From Flavobacteriales bacterium UBA1958 (GTDB lineage: Bacteria; Bacteroidota; Bacteroidia; Flavobacteriales_D; Sanyastnellaceae): a stretch of 10,156 nt of DNA. Within the stretch, counting starts at the first letter, position 1. Each line of letters begins with the position of its first letter. Made by a program: the position numbers and the translations under genes. The stretch spans positions 1 to 10,156 of the forward strand of contig DDEI01000014.1 of assembly GCA_002336675.1 (NCBI GenBank), read 5' to 3'. Shown here in pieces: positions 1-8,331 of this stretch. The notes beneath the pieces were generated by a model. It was not told the origin of the DNA, made no database searches, and saw only the letters and a program-made list of their open reading frames with translations.

Positions 1-422
1 GCTTGAGTGAGTGATTTTAAGAATTCATTCTCCTGTTTTACTTTTTTCTCAGCTTGGTGTTTGTGGATCGCCATTTCGACAGATGTTCTTACGTCTGATT
101 CTTTAAATGGTTTTAAAAGGTATCCGTGCGGTTCAGATCCTTTGGCTTTTGTTAAAGTTTTGTCATCCGAGTATGCGGTAAGAAAAATAATAGGAATATC
201 AAGGAATTTCTTAATTTCTACAGCGGCCTCTATTCCTGTCATCTCTCCTTTTAGCATGATGTCCATAAGCACCAAGTCTGGTTTTTCTGACTTGGCTAAT
301 TTTATGGCTTTAAGGCCTGTATCTGCCGTTCCCGATATGCCGTAGCCCAACTTTTTAAGTCTCGTCTCTATATCTTTTCTGACTATACTCTCGTCTTCGG
401 TAACTAAAATATTTATTGACAT
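1..422 (-). CDS. Response regulator with N-terminal receiver domain (C-terminus cut by window edge)
   Basis: About 140 residues are visible, starting at the ATG at 420-422; the frame is still open at base 1, so the output domain is missing. The protein opens MSINILVTEDES and is a CheY-like receiver. E9 and D10 form the acidic pair, D54 (in LVLMDIML) is the expected phospho-acceptor, T82 (FLTAY) is the switch Thr, and K104 (LLKPF) is the conserved Lys. From about residue 118 a charged, probably coiled-coil linker begins and runs off the window. The gene lies 20 bp after the histidine kinase gene on the same strand, so it is almost certainly the kinase's partner, accepting phosphate from its HisKA_2 histidine. 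The output could be a LytTR or LuxR DNA-binding domain, or another signalling module; this cannot be decided here. The receiver assignment is secure. Confidence 0.93.
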   Translation of the reverse strand, partial: MSINILVTEDESIVRKDIETRLKKLGYGISGTADTGLKAIKLAKSEKPDLVLMDIMLKGEMTGIEAAVEIKKFLDIPIIFLTAYSDDKTLTKAKGSEPHGYLLKPFKESDVRTSVEMAIHKHQAEKKVKQENEFLKSLTQ

Positions 423-442
423 GTTTCGGGTGGTGTGGTATG

Positions 443-2926
443 TTAACTCTTCTCAAAAGTAATTAAAAAGTCTGTGCCTTTATCTGCCTGTAAGTCTAAA
501 GAAGCGTCTAACTGGTCTATTAAAGAGTAGACTAATTGCATGCCTAACGAATCAGACTCAGCGTGTTTAAAATGCTTAGGCAACCCTTTTCCATTATCTC
601 CCACTCGTAAATGGATTTTTCCTTGGGATTCCTTTATTGATAAATACACTTCTCCATCTTTGCCTTCGAATGCATGTTTCATAGCATTAGAAACTATTTC
701 GTTTACGATTAAACCACATGGAATTGCTTGATCTATGGTTAAGTAAATTTTATCATAATCTGTTACTAATTGAACCGTCCCGCTGCTGTAACTATATGAG
801 TGTATTAAATTACTGGCTAAGGCGTCTAAGTAATTCGAAAACTCTATAGAGGAGAAGTCTGTTGTTTGATATAGGGTTTCGTGTATATATGACATCGACC
901 TAATTCTATTCTGGCTTTCAGCTAATATTTCTAGTGTTTTATCATCTTTTATATAATTACTTTGCAGAGATAAAATACTACTTATTACTTGTAAGTTGTT
1001 TTTTACTCGGTGGTGTACTTCCTGCAATAACACTTCTTTTTCTTTCAGAGAATCTTTTACTTGCTGTTCTATAATTTTTCTTTCTGTAATATCTCTTAAC
1101 ACACCCATAAACCCTTGAATTACACCTTTAGAACTTTTTATTACAGATGATGATAGTAGAGAAACGAAAGTTTCTCTGTTCTTTCTTTTAGTGGTTGTTT
1201 CGCCTGTGAATATTCCTTTCTTATTAACACTAGTCGATACTCTCTGATATTCATTTTTATCTGCAAATAGCATACTAACATCTTTACCCAACACCTCTTC
1301 CAATAAGTAGCCAAACTCATTTATCGCTGCTTTATTAAACTCCGTTATTTTATTATCCTTGTTCACCGCTATTATCATGTCTATAGAGGATTCAATAATG
1401 TTTTGCGTAAACTTTTGAGCGGCTTGTAGTTTCTCTTGAGTTTGTGTGTGGAGCTTTATTTCTTTCGTTAGCGTTAGGTTGGTTTTTTCTGCAATTTTAT
1501 TTCTGATTCTTTCTTCTCTAAGTTCTAGTTGGGTGGTTAAATCCACTATAGTTACTTGAACTGCGGGTTTATTATTAAAAACAGTTAAAGATGCCTGGAT
1601 TCCAATGTTTATGTGTCTTTTTATGGAGGTCTGCATTTTAATCTCTTTATATTCTAAATCACCTCCGCCTCTAGTTTCTAATAAACTTATATCTATAGAC
1701 TCCCTAAATTCTTCATCTATAAAATCTATAAAATTTTTATTATATAAATTATCTTCTATAGCATACTCTAATAATTTTACTCCCGCGTTATTAGTAAATT
1801 TTATTTGATTGTTGACTAAAATGAAAATTCCGTTTGGTGAATTTTCTACTAAACTTTTATACCTCTCTGTACTCTGTGCTAAGGCTTTTTCTGTTTTCTT
1901 TATCTGTGTTATTTCATAGAATAAAAGAATATCTATTTCCTGACCTTGTTGGTTAATATTACCTGAAGATGCTTCTAAAAGCATAATAGTTCCATCCTTT
2001 TTTTTTGCAATTATCTCCGTCCTTTTTTGCTGTAGTGTATTTTTTGGAATATTTATTTTTACTAGTTCCTTGTGGTCTATGAATTCTATAATATCTCTTC
2101 CTATTATCTCTTGGCGGTTAGAACCTCCTATTAATTCTATAAACTGTTCATTAGAGTCTATGATTATTCTCTTATCTAAAAACACTATTCCTTCTATAGC
2201 TACATTTGATAATAGCTTAAATCGTTCTTCGCTTTGTTTAGTTCTATTTTCAAATTCAACTCTCTCACTAATATCTATTAGTGTGAAACTAATGGCTTTA
2301 TTAATTCCTGTATCGTCTTTTTCTAATATAATATTTGCTAAGCAGGTTTGATCTTTACCTAATTTATCTTTTAATCGTAATTCTATGTTCTTTATTTTTC
2401 TGCGATTAACTATTGTTTTTATCAGCGAGCCTATTTCTTCTTTTTCTGATAGAATCGCGGATATAGGCTTATTAATCAGGTCTTCTTTATATTTATAACC
2501 TAATTGAGTGGCAAGAGTGTTATTACAGTCTAATAATTTTAATTCAGTATTTATCCTACAATACCCAGCTACATTTTCATCCAGTATTACTTCTCTGTTT
2601 TTATCGGTTTCTGACTCTAAATCTACCCTAATTAAAATTTCTCTAATTCCATTATGACTAATCAGCGTAGCCGAAATATTTCTATCCGTAGCCCTATCTA
2701 TAGTATGGTATATCCCTAAAGTTTTTAATTCATTTATTATTGTTTCTTTCTTATTTAAGTTAATTGTAAAAAACTCATCTATTGATACCCCTTTAATTTC
2801 ATCTAATGATTTATCTAAATAATTAAGCGATATATAGTTACAGCTATTAATACAAAAAGAATCTATAGAAATAGTGAAAAGCTGTTGCTTTGAATTGTTA
2901 AATAAATGAGTAAGTGAAGTAGTCAT
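443..2926 (-). CDS. Soluble multi-PAS sensor histidine kinase, HisKA_2 family
   Basis: An 827-residue cytoplasmic histidine kinase: no signal peptide or membrane-spanning segment is apparent. PAS-like domains lie at about 115-225, 234-345, 352-468 and 504-617. Three of them end in the typical PAC form DISER, EITQI or DITER. Residues 10-105 look like a further, degenerate PAS. Short coiled-coil linkers join the domains, notably 470-505. The HisKA_2 dimerisation and phospho-transfer box is at 633-650 (LLQEVHHRVKNNLQ), with H639 the likely phosphorylated residue. The HATPase_c domain follows: N-box VNEIVSNAMKHAF with N742, E743 and N747, G1 box DNGKGLP at 777-783, and G2 around SLGMQLVYSLI at 793-803. 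All core catalytic motifs are intact. It sits 23 bp after the MORN-repeat gene and 20 bp before the response regulator gene, so the three are probably cotranscribed. PAS domains suggest intracellular sensing of a ligand, redox state or light, but no cofactor-binding motif is obvious. Confidence 0.95.
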   Translation of the reverse strand: MTTSLTHLFNNSKQQLFTISIDSFCINSCNYISLNYLDKSLDEIKGVSIDEFFTINLNKKETIINELKTLGIYHTIDRATDRNISATLISHNGIREILIRVDLESETDKNREVILDENVAGYCRINTELKLLDCNNTLATQLGYKYKEDLINKPISAILSEKEEIGSLIKTIVNRRKIKNIELRLKDKLGKDQTCLANIILEKDDTGINKAISFTLIDISERVEFENRTKQSEERFKLLSNVAIEGIVFLDKRIIIDSNEQFIELIGGSNRQEIIGRDIIEFIDHKELVKINIPKNTLQQKRTEIIAKKKDGTIMLLEASSGNINQQGQEIDILLFYEITQIKKTEKALAQSTERYKSLVENSPNGIFILVNNQIKFTNNAGVKLLEYAIEDNLYNKNFIDFIDEEFRESIDISLLETRGGGDLEYKEIKMQTSIKRHINIGIQASLTVFNNKPAVQVTIVDLTTQLELREERIRNKIAEKTNLTLTKEIKLHTQTQEKLQAAQKFTQNIIESSIDMIIAVNKDNKITEFNKAAINEFGYLLEEVLGKDVSMLFADKNEYQRVSTSVNKKGIFTGETTTKRKNRETFVSLLSSSVIKSSKGVIQGFMGVLRDITERKIIEQQVKDSLKEKEVLLQEVHHRVKNNLQVISSILSLQSNYIKDDKTLEILAESQNRIRSMSYIHETLYQTTDFSSIEFSNYLDALASNLIHSYSYSSGTVQLVTDYDKIYLTIDQAIPCGLIVNEIVSNAMKHAFEGKDGEVYLSIKESQGKIHLRVGDNGKGLPKHFKHAESDSLGMQLVYSLIDQLDASLDLQADKGTDFLITFEKS

Positions 2927-2949
2927 TTAAAAATTTTATAACACAATAA

Positions 2950-4461
2950 TTAAATTTTTTCTCCATCTAATTTTGTCTCAACTCCCTTAGTATACTTTAT
3001 AACCAACTTAATAGTTCCATCTTTATTATAAAATTTCCAATCTCCGTGTCTTTCACCGCCTGTGTGTTTTCCCTCTATTTTTTTCATTCCATTAGGGTAA
3101 TAATATATATGTTTTTTTAGTGCAACTCCTTGTGAATACTCTCCTTCAAAATATATGTTATTTGTTTTTAAATAAAAACTCTTCCACTTGCCATTTTTAT
3201 CATCATCTATATATTCCCCTTTTTCTTCATGGTCCCCGATAGTTATAAACCAGTCTCCAGTTCTTAATCCATCCACATAGTTTCCATTGTTAATTATTCC
3301 ACCTTCTTCTGAGTATTCTATAGACCTTCCATCTTCTCTTCCCTTTCTATAATACTCCTGCCTTTTTACCGAACCATTTTTAAAATACCAAATCCATTCA
3401 CCAGAAACTAAATTTTTCTTATAGATACCTTCCTGTTCTAATTCACCAGTAAGAAAATAATACTTCCATTTTCCATCTTTATATCCATTTAAATATTCTC
3501 CTTCTGCTTTTAATTCTCCAGTAGTATAATATATTTTCCACTTGCCTTTATACTTTCCGCTTCCAGTTATAATACCTTCTCCTACTTTAATATCATTTTC
3601 ATACACGACTGATGATATAATTTCCCCTTTTGTTCCGTATTCTTTAAAAATTCCTTGTTTTTTACCATTGGAAAAAGACTCTATAGATTTGATTTTTCCA
3701 TCTTTATCTATTTTTTTCTGTACATCCAAAACTTGATTAGTATATTCTTCTTGAATAATTCCATTTTTATAGGTTTCTATTCTGGCGAATTGACCTTTTC
3801 TATCGTAGATTTTAAAAAGTCCATTTTTCTTTCCATTGGAATAATTTCCTTCTTCTTTTAGTTTAGTAGAACCTGACCAATATTCTAACCATTTCTCTGT
3901 TTTTTTACCTTTAGAACTAAATCTATTTACCTTTTCCTGAGAACGTAAATAACCATTATTATACAAAAGAAAAGTTATTATTCTTCCATCTGTTCCATAC
4001 TCTATACCTTTTCCATTTTCTTTTCCATCTAGAAATAGAAGCTCTTTAGAAACAGATCCATCCGAGTAGTAAAATAATGCTGCACCATTTTTTTTTCCGT
4101 GCTCATAGAGATAACCAACACTTAGAAATCCTTCACTGTTATATACCTTTTCTAATCCACTTTTAACATCGTTTATATAGGTAATGGATCTTTCAAGGTT
4201 TCCATTTTCTCTGTAAAAAAACCACTCACCTTCGAGTTTATTTTGTTTTCTTTTTCCTAATGTTTTGAGTTGTGAAGACTTAAAATATGTTTTCCATATA
4301 CCGTCTGGAAATCCATTAATAATATAACCCTCACTACTTAAACTTCCATTTTCATAATAGAATTTTTTATATTCGTTATCGAGGGTATCTGATTGAGAAA
4401 ATATTTGTTGGCCATACAGCAAATATAAAATGAGGAATATTGAGTCTATTCGTAATCGCAT
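2950..4461 (-). CDS. Exported MORN-variant (YwqK-like) repeat protein
   Basis: A 503-residue protein built almost wholly of tandem repeats of about 23 residues, roughly from residue 33 to 492 (about 17 copies, some degenerate). The repeat has the pattern G-x-W-x-x-Y-x-x-x-G-x-(L/I)-x-x-x-G-x-Y-x-x-G-x-x-x-G. Clear copies include GKWKIYYTTGELKAEGEYLN (306-325) and the next two units at about 330 and 354. This is the MORN-variant repeat seen in YwqK-family proteins, which is widespread in Bacteroidota. Residues 1-22 form a plausible Sec signal peptide: a basic start (MRLR), a hydrophobic core to about residue 16, and likely cleavage near IFSQS. The mature protein would then be periplasmic or surface-exposed. 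It is the first gene of the apparent operon with the kinase and response regulator. Some YwqK relatives are named antitoxins in databases, but nothing here supports a toxin partner. Repeat and export calls are strong; function is unknown. Confidence 0.88.
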   Translation of the reverse strand: MRLRIDSIFLILYLLYGQQIFSQSDTLDNEYKKFYYENGSLSSEGYIINGFPDGIWKTYFKSSQLKTLGKRKQNKLEGEWFFYRENGNLERSITYINDVKSGLEKVYNSEGFLSVGYLYEHGKKNGAALFYYSDGSVSKELLFLDGKENGKGIEYGTDGRIITFLLYNNGYLRSQEKVNRFSSKGKKTEKWLEYWSGSTKLKEEGNYSNGKKNGLFKIYDRKGQFARIETYKNGIIQEEYTNQVLDVQKKIDKDGKIKSIESFSNGKKQGIFKEYGTKGEIISSVVYENDIKVGEGIITGSGKYKGKWKIYYTTGELKAEGEYLNGYKDGKWKYYFLTGELEQEGIYKKNLVSGEWIWYFKNGSVKRQEYYRKGREDGRSIEYSEEGGIINNGNYVDGLRTGDWFITIGDHEEKGEYIDDDKNGKWKSFYLKTNNIYFEGEYSQGVALKKHIYYYPNGMKKIEGKHTGGERHGDWKFYNKDGTIKLVIKYTKGVETKLDGEKI

Positions 4462-4961
4462 TATTTTGTTTTCAACTTCTTTATTTATTTATAACTTAAA
4501 TTTTAAAAATCTTTTAGTAGTATATATAGGGGTGTTAATTGTGTTAGTAATTTATTACAGCCGTGGGTTGAAATAAAAAGTTATTCATTGAAAGTAATAT
4601 TTATACACTTACTATAAACATATAAAAGTACTAAGTATCAGTCTAAAATGTGTTTCATTAACATTGGTTTAATAACTCTAATTTGTGATAAGATTATAGC
4701 ATTTGTAGCATATTATTTAGTTCACAAAGCCGGTATAGTTAGTCAATAATTTTATTTTTTTTCACTTGACTTTTTAAATTTAGATGTGCCTACACTTTTC
4801 ATACCATTAAGTCAAGTTTTTATGTGATTTATTTATACATTTTTTTTTGTGTTATTCACCGTTTTAGTGTGAATTTATTTAAGACCAATCGCTTATGATA
4901 TTTCTACAGAGATACAGAGCATATCTTTCATATGGTTAACTTTGTCTCAAAATGTAAAGAA
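4462..4961. promoter_or_regulatory. Long AT-rich divergent intergenic region
   Basis: About 500 bases separate the divergent MORN-repeat gene and rpiB. The stretch is very AT-rich and holds no convincing gene. Promoters for both directions must lie here, but I found no exact TAnnTTTG element on either strand. The best rpiB-directed candidate is TTG at 4766-4768 followed after 22 bases by TACACTTTT at 4791-4799, which is weak. The region also contains a 9-bp inverted repeat, listed separately, and a small gtaat-tt-attac palindrome at 4547-4558. Its length suggests a long leader or regulated promoters, but this is inference. Confidence 0.4.
4764..4817. repeat. Perfect 9-bp inverted repeat with 36-base spacer
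   Basis: ACTTGACTT at 4764-4772 is the exact reverse complement of AAGTCAAGT at 4809-4817. It lies about 145 bases upstream of the rpiB start and flanks the weak promoter candidate at 4766-4799. It could be a pair of operator half-sites, or a long-loop hairpin in the rpiB leader. In DNA this AT-rich, a chance origin is quite possible. Confidence 0.3.
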
Positions 4962-5399
4962 ATGAAAATAGTAATAGGTTCTGATCATGCGGGTTTTGAA
5001 TTAAAAGAAAACCTAAGAAAATTTTTGGTGTTAGAGGGGCACGAGGTAGTGGATCACGGTACTTATTCTTTAGATAGTGTGGATTATCCAGACTTTGCAC
5101 ACAAAGTGGCAAGCGATGTAAATAATGGAACTATAGAGAAAGGAATTTTAGTATGCGGAAGTGGGCAAGGGGTGTGTATGACCGCTAATAAATACCAAAG
5201 GGTGAGAGCTTCCTTAGCTTGGACTGCAGAAATAGCTGGTTTAAGCAGAGAACATAACAATGCCAATGTGGTTTGTTTACCAGCTAGATTCATCGAAGAA
5301 CGAGAAGCCAAAAATGTAGTGAAGACATTTATAGAGACGGCTTTTGAAGGTGGAAGACATGAGCGAAGAGTTAATAAAATAGTAGAGGGAATATGTTAA
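4962..5399 (+). CDS. rpiB: Ribose-5-phosphate isomerase B
   Basis: A cytosolic enzyme of the non-oxidative pentose phosphate pathway that interconverts ribose 5-phosphate and ribulose 5-phosphate (RpiB/LacA/LacB family). From the ATG at 4962 it is 145 residues, the family's usual size, and starts MKIVIGSDHAGF as RpiB proteins do. An in-frame ATG at 4932 would add 10 atypical residues (MVNFVSKCKE) and is less likely. D8 and H9 of the SDHAG motif, the catalytic C65 in VCGSGQG, H98 and N99 in REHNNANVV, and R132-H133 in EGGRHERR are all present. S67 replaces the Thr found in E. coli RpiB, a common variant of the CG(T/S)G motif. The stop codon overlaps the start of the M28 peptidase gene by 7 bp, so the two are probably translationally coupled. 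Family assignment is firm. Activity on a related sugar phosphate such as allose 6-phosphate cannot be excluded. Confidence 0.95.
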   Translation: MKIVIGSDHAGFELKENLRKFLVLEGHEVVDHGTYSLDSVDYPDFAHKVASDVNNGTIEKGILVCGSGQGVCMTANKYQRVRASLAWTAEIAGLSREHNNANVVCLPARFIEEREAKNVVKTFIETAFEGGRHERRVNKIVEGIC

Positions 5400-7003
5400 G
5401 AATTATGGGTTTATTAGGCGTTGCAACGCTATTATCATCTGCAGCTATCTATAGTCAAGAAATTAAAGAAGATAATTTGATTGTGAAAATGGAGGATTAT
5501 TCTCTAGAATATGCTGCTACCATAAATGCAAGCGAATTAAGGGAGCATTTAATGATAATAGCATCAGATGAATTTGAAGGCAGAGAAACAGGTATGCCAG
5601 GGCAAAAGAAGGCTGCTGAGTATATAGCCAATTATTTTGAAGGACTAGATATAGAGCCTTATGATGGAACTACATATTTTCAGGAATACCCGTTAAAAAG
5701 AGAAATATTTACGAGCACAACCTGTAAAGTTGGGATTGAAGAATTTAAGTTTATCAAAGATTTTTACTTTTTCGGTTCTGGGGTAAGTAGAGATTTAAAG
5801 CTAAATGAAATTACCATAGCAGGTTATGGTATAGGATCAGAAGATTGGAATGATTATACAAATTTAGATGTAACGGATAAGTATGTATTGATTTTGAGTG
5901 GTGCACCCAAAGACAAGAAAGGAAACCTGTTAGTAGAAAGTAGTGAACTGGAAATGTGGGCTGCCGATTGGAGATTAAAAAAGGAAGACCTAAAATCTAG
6001 AGGAGCGAGGGGAGCTTTTGTCATAAATGAAGAGTATGAATCTTATATGAGTAGAGTAAAATATTACTTAGAGAACCCAGGGATGTCATTATTGGGAGAT
6101 GAGGAAACGAATGATGCTGAGTCTTTTCAGACTGTTTTTATTTCTCCCGACATGGCTAATGTTATTTTAAATAATTCTAGGAATAAGAATATTAAAAAGC
6201 TGAAGAAAAGGTTAAATAAGAGGAGGTCCATTAAAGAGAGAACTATCGGCTTAAATATAGATTTGGATAGAGAGAATAAAATAGAAAACTTTACTGGAGA
6301 AAATGTATTGGCTTTTATTGAAGGAACAGATTTAAGGGAAGAAGTAGTAGTGGTTACTGCGCACTATGATCATATAGGAAAAAAAGGAGAGGAGATTAAT
6401 AACGGAGCAGATGATGATGGATCTGGGACTGTTTCAGCACTGGAGATAGCAGAGGCCTTCCAAATAGCTAAACTACAAGGACACGGCCCTAGAAGAAGTG
6501 TACTCGTAATGACTGTAAGCGGTGAAGAGAAGGGGTTGTTGGGTTCTCGGTATTATTCAGACCATCCTATTTATCCTTTGGAGAATACAGTGGCTAACTT
6601 GAACATAGACATGATAGGAAGAATGGACGAAGCGCACAAAGACAGCGCAGACTATATCTACCTTATAGGAAGTGATAAGTTGAGTACTGACTTACATGAA
6701 ATAAGTGAAGAAGCTAATTCAGAGTACATAAATCTAGCATTGGACTACACATACAATGACCCAGATGACCCGAATAAATTTTACTACCGTTCAGATCATT
6801 ATAATTTTGCTAAGCACGGTATTCCAGTGATATTTTATTTTTCTGGTGTGCATGAGGATTATCACAGACCTACAGATACTCCAGATAAAATTCTTTACGA
6901 TAAATTAGAGAAAGTGGCACGATTGGTTTTTCATACCGCATGGGAACTGTCCAATAGAGATGATGCTCCTGTGGTAGATAAGGAGAATGAGTTTGAGAAT
7001 TAA
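5393..7003 (+). CDS. Exported M28-family zinc metallopeptidase with PA-like domain
   Basis: A 536-residue M28 peptidase, probably an aminopeptidase acting outside the cytoplasm. Residues 1-21 form a Sec signal peptide (MLRIMGLLGV...AIYSQE). After an N-terminal M28 segment (about 46-105), a PA-like insert covers about 110-290. The catalytic domain follows with a full di-zinc set: H324 in TAHYDHIG, D340 in NGADDDGSG, catalytic E378 and ligand E379 in SGEEKGLLGS, D406 in NIDMIGR, and H491 in HEDYHRPTDT. All metal ligands are intact, so it should be active. The start at 5393 overlaps the end of rpiB by 7 bp and has GAGG at 5385-5388 just upstream, an unusually good Shine-Dalgarno match for this phylum. 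The later ATG at 5405 would remove the only early basic residue (R3) of the signal peptide. A strong terminator follows at 7049. The physiological substrate is unknown; I see no lipobox, so it is not a lipoprotein. Confidence 0.93.
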   Translation: MLRIMGLLGVATLLSSAAIYSQEIKEDNLIVKMEDYSLEYAATINASELREHLMIIASDEFEGRETGMPGQKKAAEYIANYFEGLDIEPYDGTTYFQEYPLKREIFTSTTCKVGIEEFKFIKDFYFFGSGVSRDLKLNEITIAGYGIGSEDWNDYTNLDVTDKYVLILSGAPKDKKGNLLVESSELEMWAADWRLKKEDLKSRGARGAFVINEEYESYMSRVKYYLENPGMSLLGDEETNDAESFQTVFISPDMANVILNNSRNKNIKKLKKRLNKRRSIKERTIGLNIDLDRENKIENFTGENVLAFIEGTDLREEVVVVTAHYDHIGKKGEEINNGADDDGSGTVSALEIAEAFQIAKLQGHGPRRSVLVMTVSGEEKGLLGSRYYSDHPIYPLENTVANLNIDMIGRMDEAHKDSADYIYLIGSDKLSTDLHEISEEANSEYINLALDYTYNDPDDPNKFYYRSDHYNFAKHGIPVIFYFSGVHEDYHRPTDTPDKILYDKLEKVARLVFHTAWELSNRDDAPVVDKENEFEN

Positions 7004-7048
7004 TTATTGCAGATAAAGGGTGATTAATCAATTCAATTAGAGATATTT

Positions 7049-7081
7049 AAACCCTTTGGCTTTTTTAGCTAGAGGTTTTTT
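7049..7081 (+). terminator. Intrinsic terminator after the M28 peptidase gene
   Basis: Bases 7049-7061 pair with 7067-7079. The stem has 12 pairs, including two G-U pairs, plus one mismatch (7052/7076), around a five-T loop at 7062-7066. A run of T (7076-7081) closes the structure. It lies 46 bases after the peptidase stop. The G-U pairs favour function in plus-strand RNA, and the minus strand lacks a comparable U run, so it mainly ends rpiB-peptidase transcription. The convergent lipoprotein gene stops at 7120. Confidence 0.75.
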
Positions 7082-7119
7082 AAATAAGTAACTATTAATC
7101 AAGTAAAAAGTGAGTAAAA

Positions 7120-8325
7120 TCACTCCTCAATCAACTCGTCTAAAAACAGCTCGGTTTCCTTCATATAGTCCGCATAATAATCACCGGTGCTGGGACCATA
7201 AAATCCAGTATGGATTTTTCTTACCATGCCTTTTTTATCCACAAATAGGGTAGTAGGAAAGGAGTTTATTCCGCTAAGCTCACTGAACATGGCGCTAGCC
7301 TCAGATTTGCTAGCGCTACCAGATAAATATACAGGGTAATCTACATTTAGCTCTTTCTGATAAAGAGTGATATTTTCAAGTTGTGTGCTTAAGTCAGAGG
7401 GTCTTTCAAATGCCAGGCCCATGATGTTTAATTGATTTCCATATTTAGCAGCCAGCTCACTGTAATAACGAGTTTCATCCATGCAATTGGGACACCAGGT
7501 TCCTAGGATTTGAATAATGGAGACTTGATTGAAATCCATAGAATTGAATTCCGTAGTGTCTTTATTCGGACCGATTCCCATAAATTGAACTGAAGTGTTT
7601 CCCCGTTTAAGATAAGTAAGGGAGTCAGGACTTATAAGAGAAACACTTTTATCTTTTACTCCATGCCAAGTGGTATTCCAATGGTTACCTGAGAAGAATT
7701 TTCCGTTGATGGAGTCTCCTGTCATAACCCCAGAAAAGTAAAACAAATGAGAGCCATCAAAACAACTGAGGTAGAATTTTCCGTTAGAAGTTTCTTTTCC
7801 TTCCAAGAAACGATAATCCCCCGTTTCTGTGAGAAAGGTTCCGGTTACACGGCCAGATTTAGAGTTTAATATTCCAATAGCTTTATACGCATCCTCCTTT
7901 TTATCTATAGTGACATCATACGTAGATCGAATGTTTGGTTCTTCTGGAAATGAAGGGTTTTTTTGAGATTTATGACCCGTAAACGCGATCTTATAATTTC
8001 CTTTTTTGTGTTGGTTTCTAAAGAACCCGCGCAAAGAATCTTCTGCAGTGAAGCAGAAATCAACTGTAGTGCCAAAAACAGGGAGCACGAAAGAGGCTGA
8101 ATCTCCAGATATTCGGTATTGAGAGACTGGTATTCTTTCGTCAGCATTTATAATTGCAATCCCATCTTTTGAAATTTCCCATCGAGTAGGGCACTGAGCC
8201 TCTCCTAAATCAAAAACTATTTCATAGTAACCTTCTCTGGTCTCAGAGGGTTTGTCGGTCATAGAAGCGGTGCAACTGCTCAAAAGAACTATTGCAACGC
8301 ATAATATGTATAATAAACACCTAAT
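7120..8325 (-). CDS. TlpA-like thioredoxin-fold lipoprotein with a probable non-canonical start
   Basis: A cell-envelope thiol-disulfide protein. The C-terminal thioredoxin domain (about the last 140 residues) has the active site TWCPNC and the cis-proline motif SFPTTLFVDKKG. The preceding 230 or so residues form a beta-rich domain containing GRVTGTFLTETGDYRFL, typical of TlpA-family proteins in Bacteroidota. The N-terminus matters: the first TTG (8281-8283) lies inside a lipobox (LLSSC), and upstream codons in the same frame encode a classic lipoprotein signal peptide (RCLLYILCVAIVLLSSC). No ATG, GTG or TTG occurs before that peptide back to the in-frame stop at 8341-8343. I chose the ATT at 8323-8325, six bases after an AAGG. 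This gives 401 residues with the lipidated Cys at 18; the ATT at 8326-8328 or the ATA at 8335-8337 are alternatives. It follows the dehydrogenase gene almost directly. Its role may be thiol reduction in the periplasm; any link to lysine catabolism is unclear. Confidence 0.88.
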   Translation of the reverse strand: MRCLLYILCVAIVLLSSCTASMTDKPSETREGYYEIVFDLGEAQCPTRWEISKDGIAIINADERIPVSQYRISGDSASFVLPVFGTTVDFCFTAEDSLRGFFRNQHKKGNYKIAFTGHKSQKNPSFPEEPNIRSTYDVTIDKKEDAYKAIGILNSKSGRVTGTFLTETGDYRFLEGKETSNGKFYLSCFDGSHLFYFSGVMTGDSINGKFFSGNHWNTTWHGVKDKSVSLISPDSLTYLKRGNTSVQFMGIGPNKDTTEFNSMDFNQVSIIQILGTWCPNCMDETRYYSELAAKYGNQLNIMGLAFERPSDLSTQLENITLYQKELNVDYPVYLSGSASKSEASAMFSELSGINSFPTTLFVDKKGMVRKIHTGFYGPSTGDYYADYMKETELFLDELIEE

Positions 8326-8331
8326 AATTAA

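Noticed and set aside
7..345. 112-codon plus-strand open frame at the left edge
   Set aside because: It is antisense to a clear response regulator receiver domain with all key residues; its translation shows no recognisable protein pattern.
2950..4461. Toxin-antitoxin module suggested by YwqK-like repeats
   Set aside because: The antitoxin label attached to this repeat family is a database naming habit; no toxin gene is adjacent and the protein has a signal peptide.
4648..4749. 33-residue hydrophobic open frame in the divergent intergenic region
   Set aside because: It could be a small membrane peptide, but there is no ribosome binding site, the composition follows from AT-rich DNA, and nothing else supports it.
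5084..5311. 75-codon minus-strand open frame inside rpiB
   Set aside because: It is a shadow of the rpiB coding sequence, which has the family's catalytic residues and correct length.
7015..7057. Inverted repeat AAAGGGT (7015-7021) / ACCCTTT (7051-7057) as a separate terminator or attenuator
   Set aside because: The arms are short with a 29-base loop, and the right arm is already used by the better stem at 7049-7079; at most it is a competing fold.
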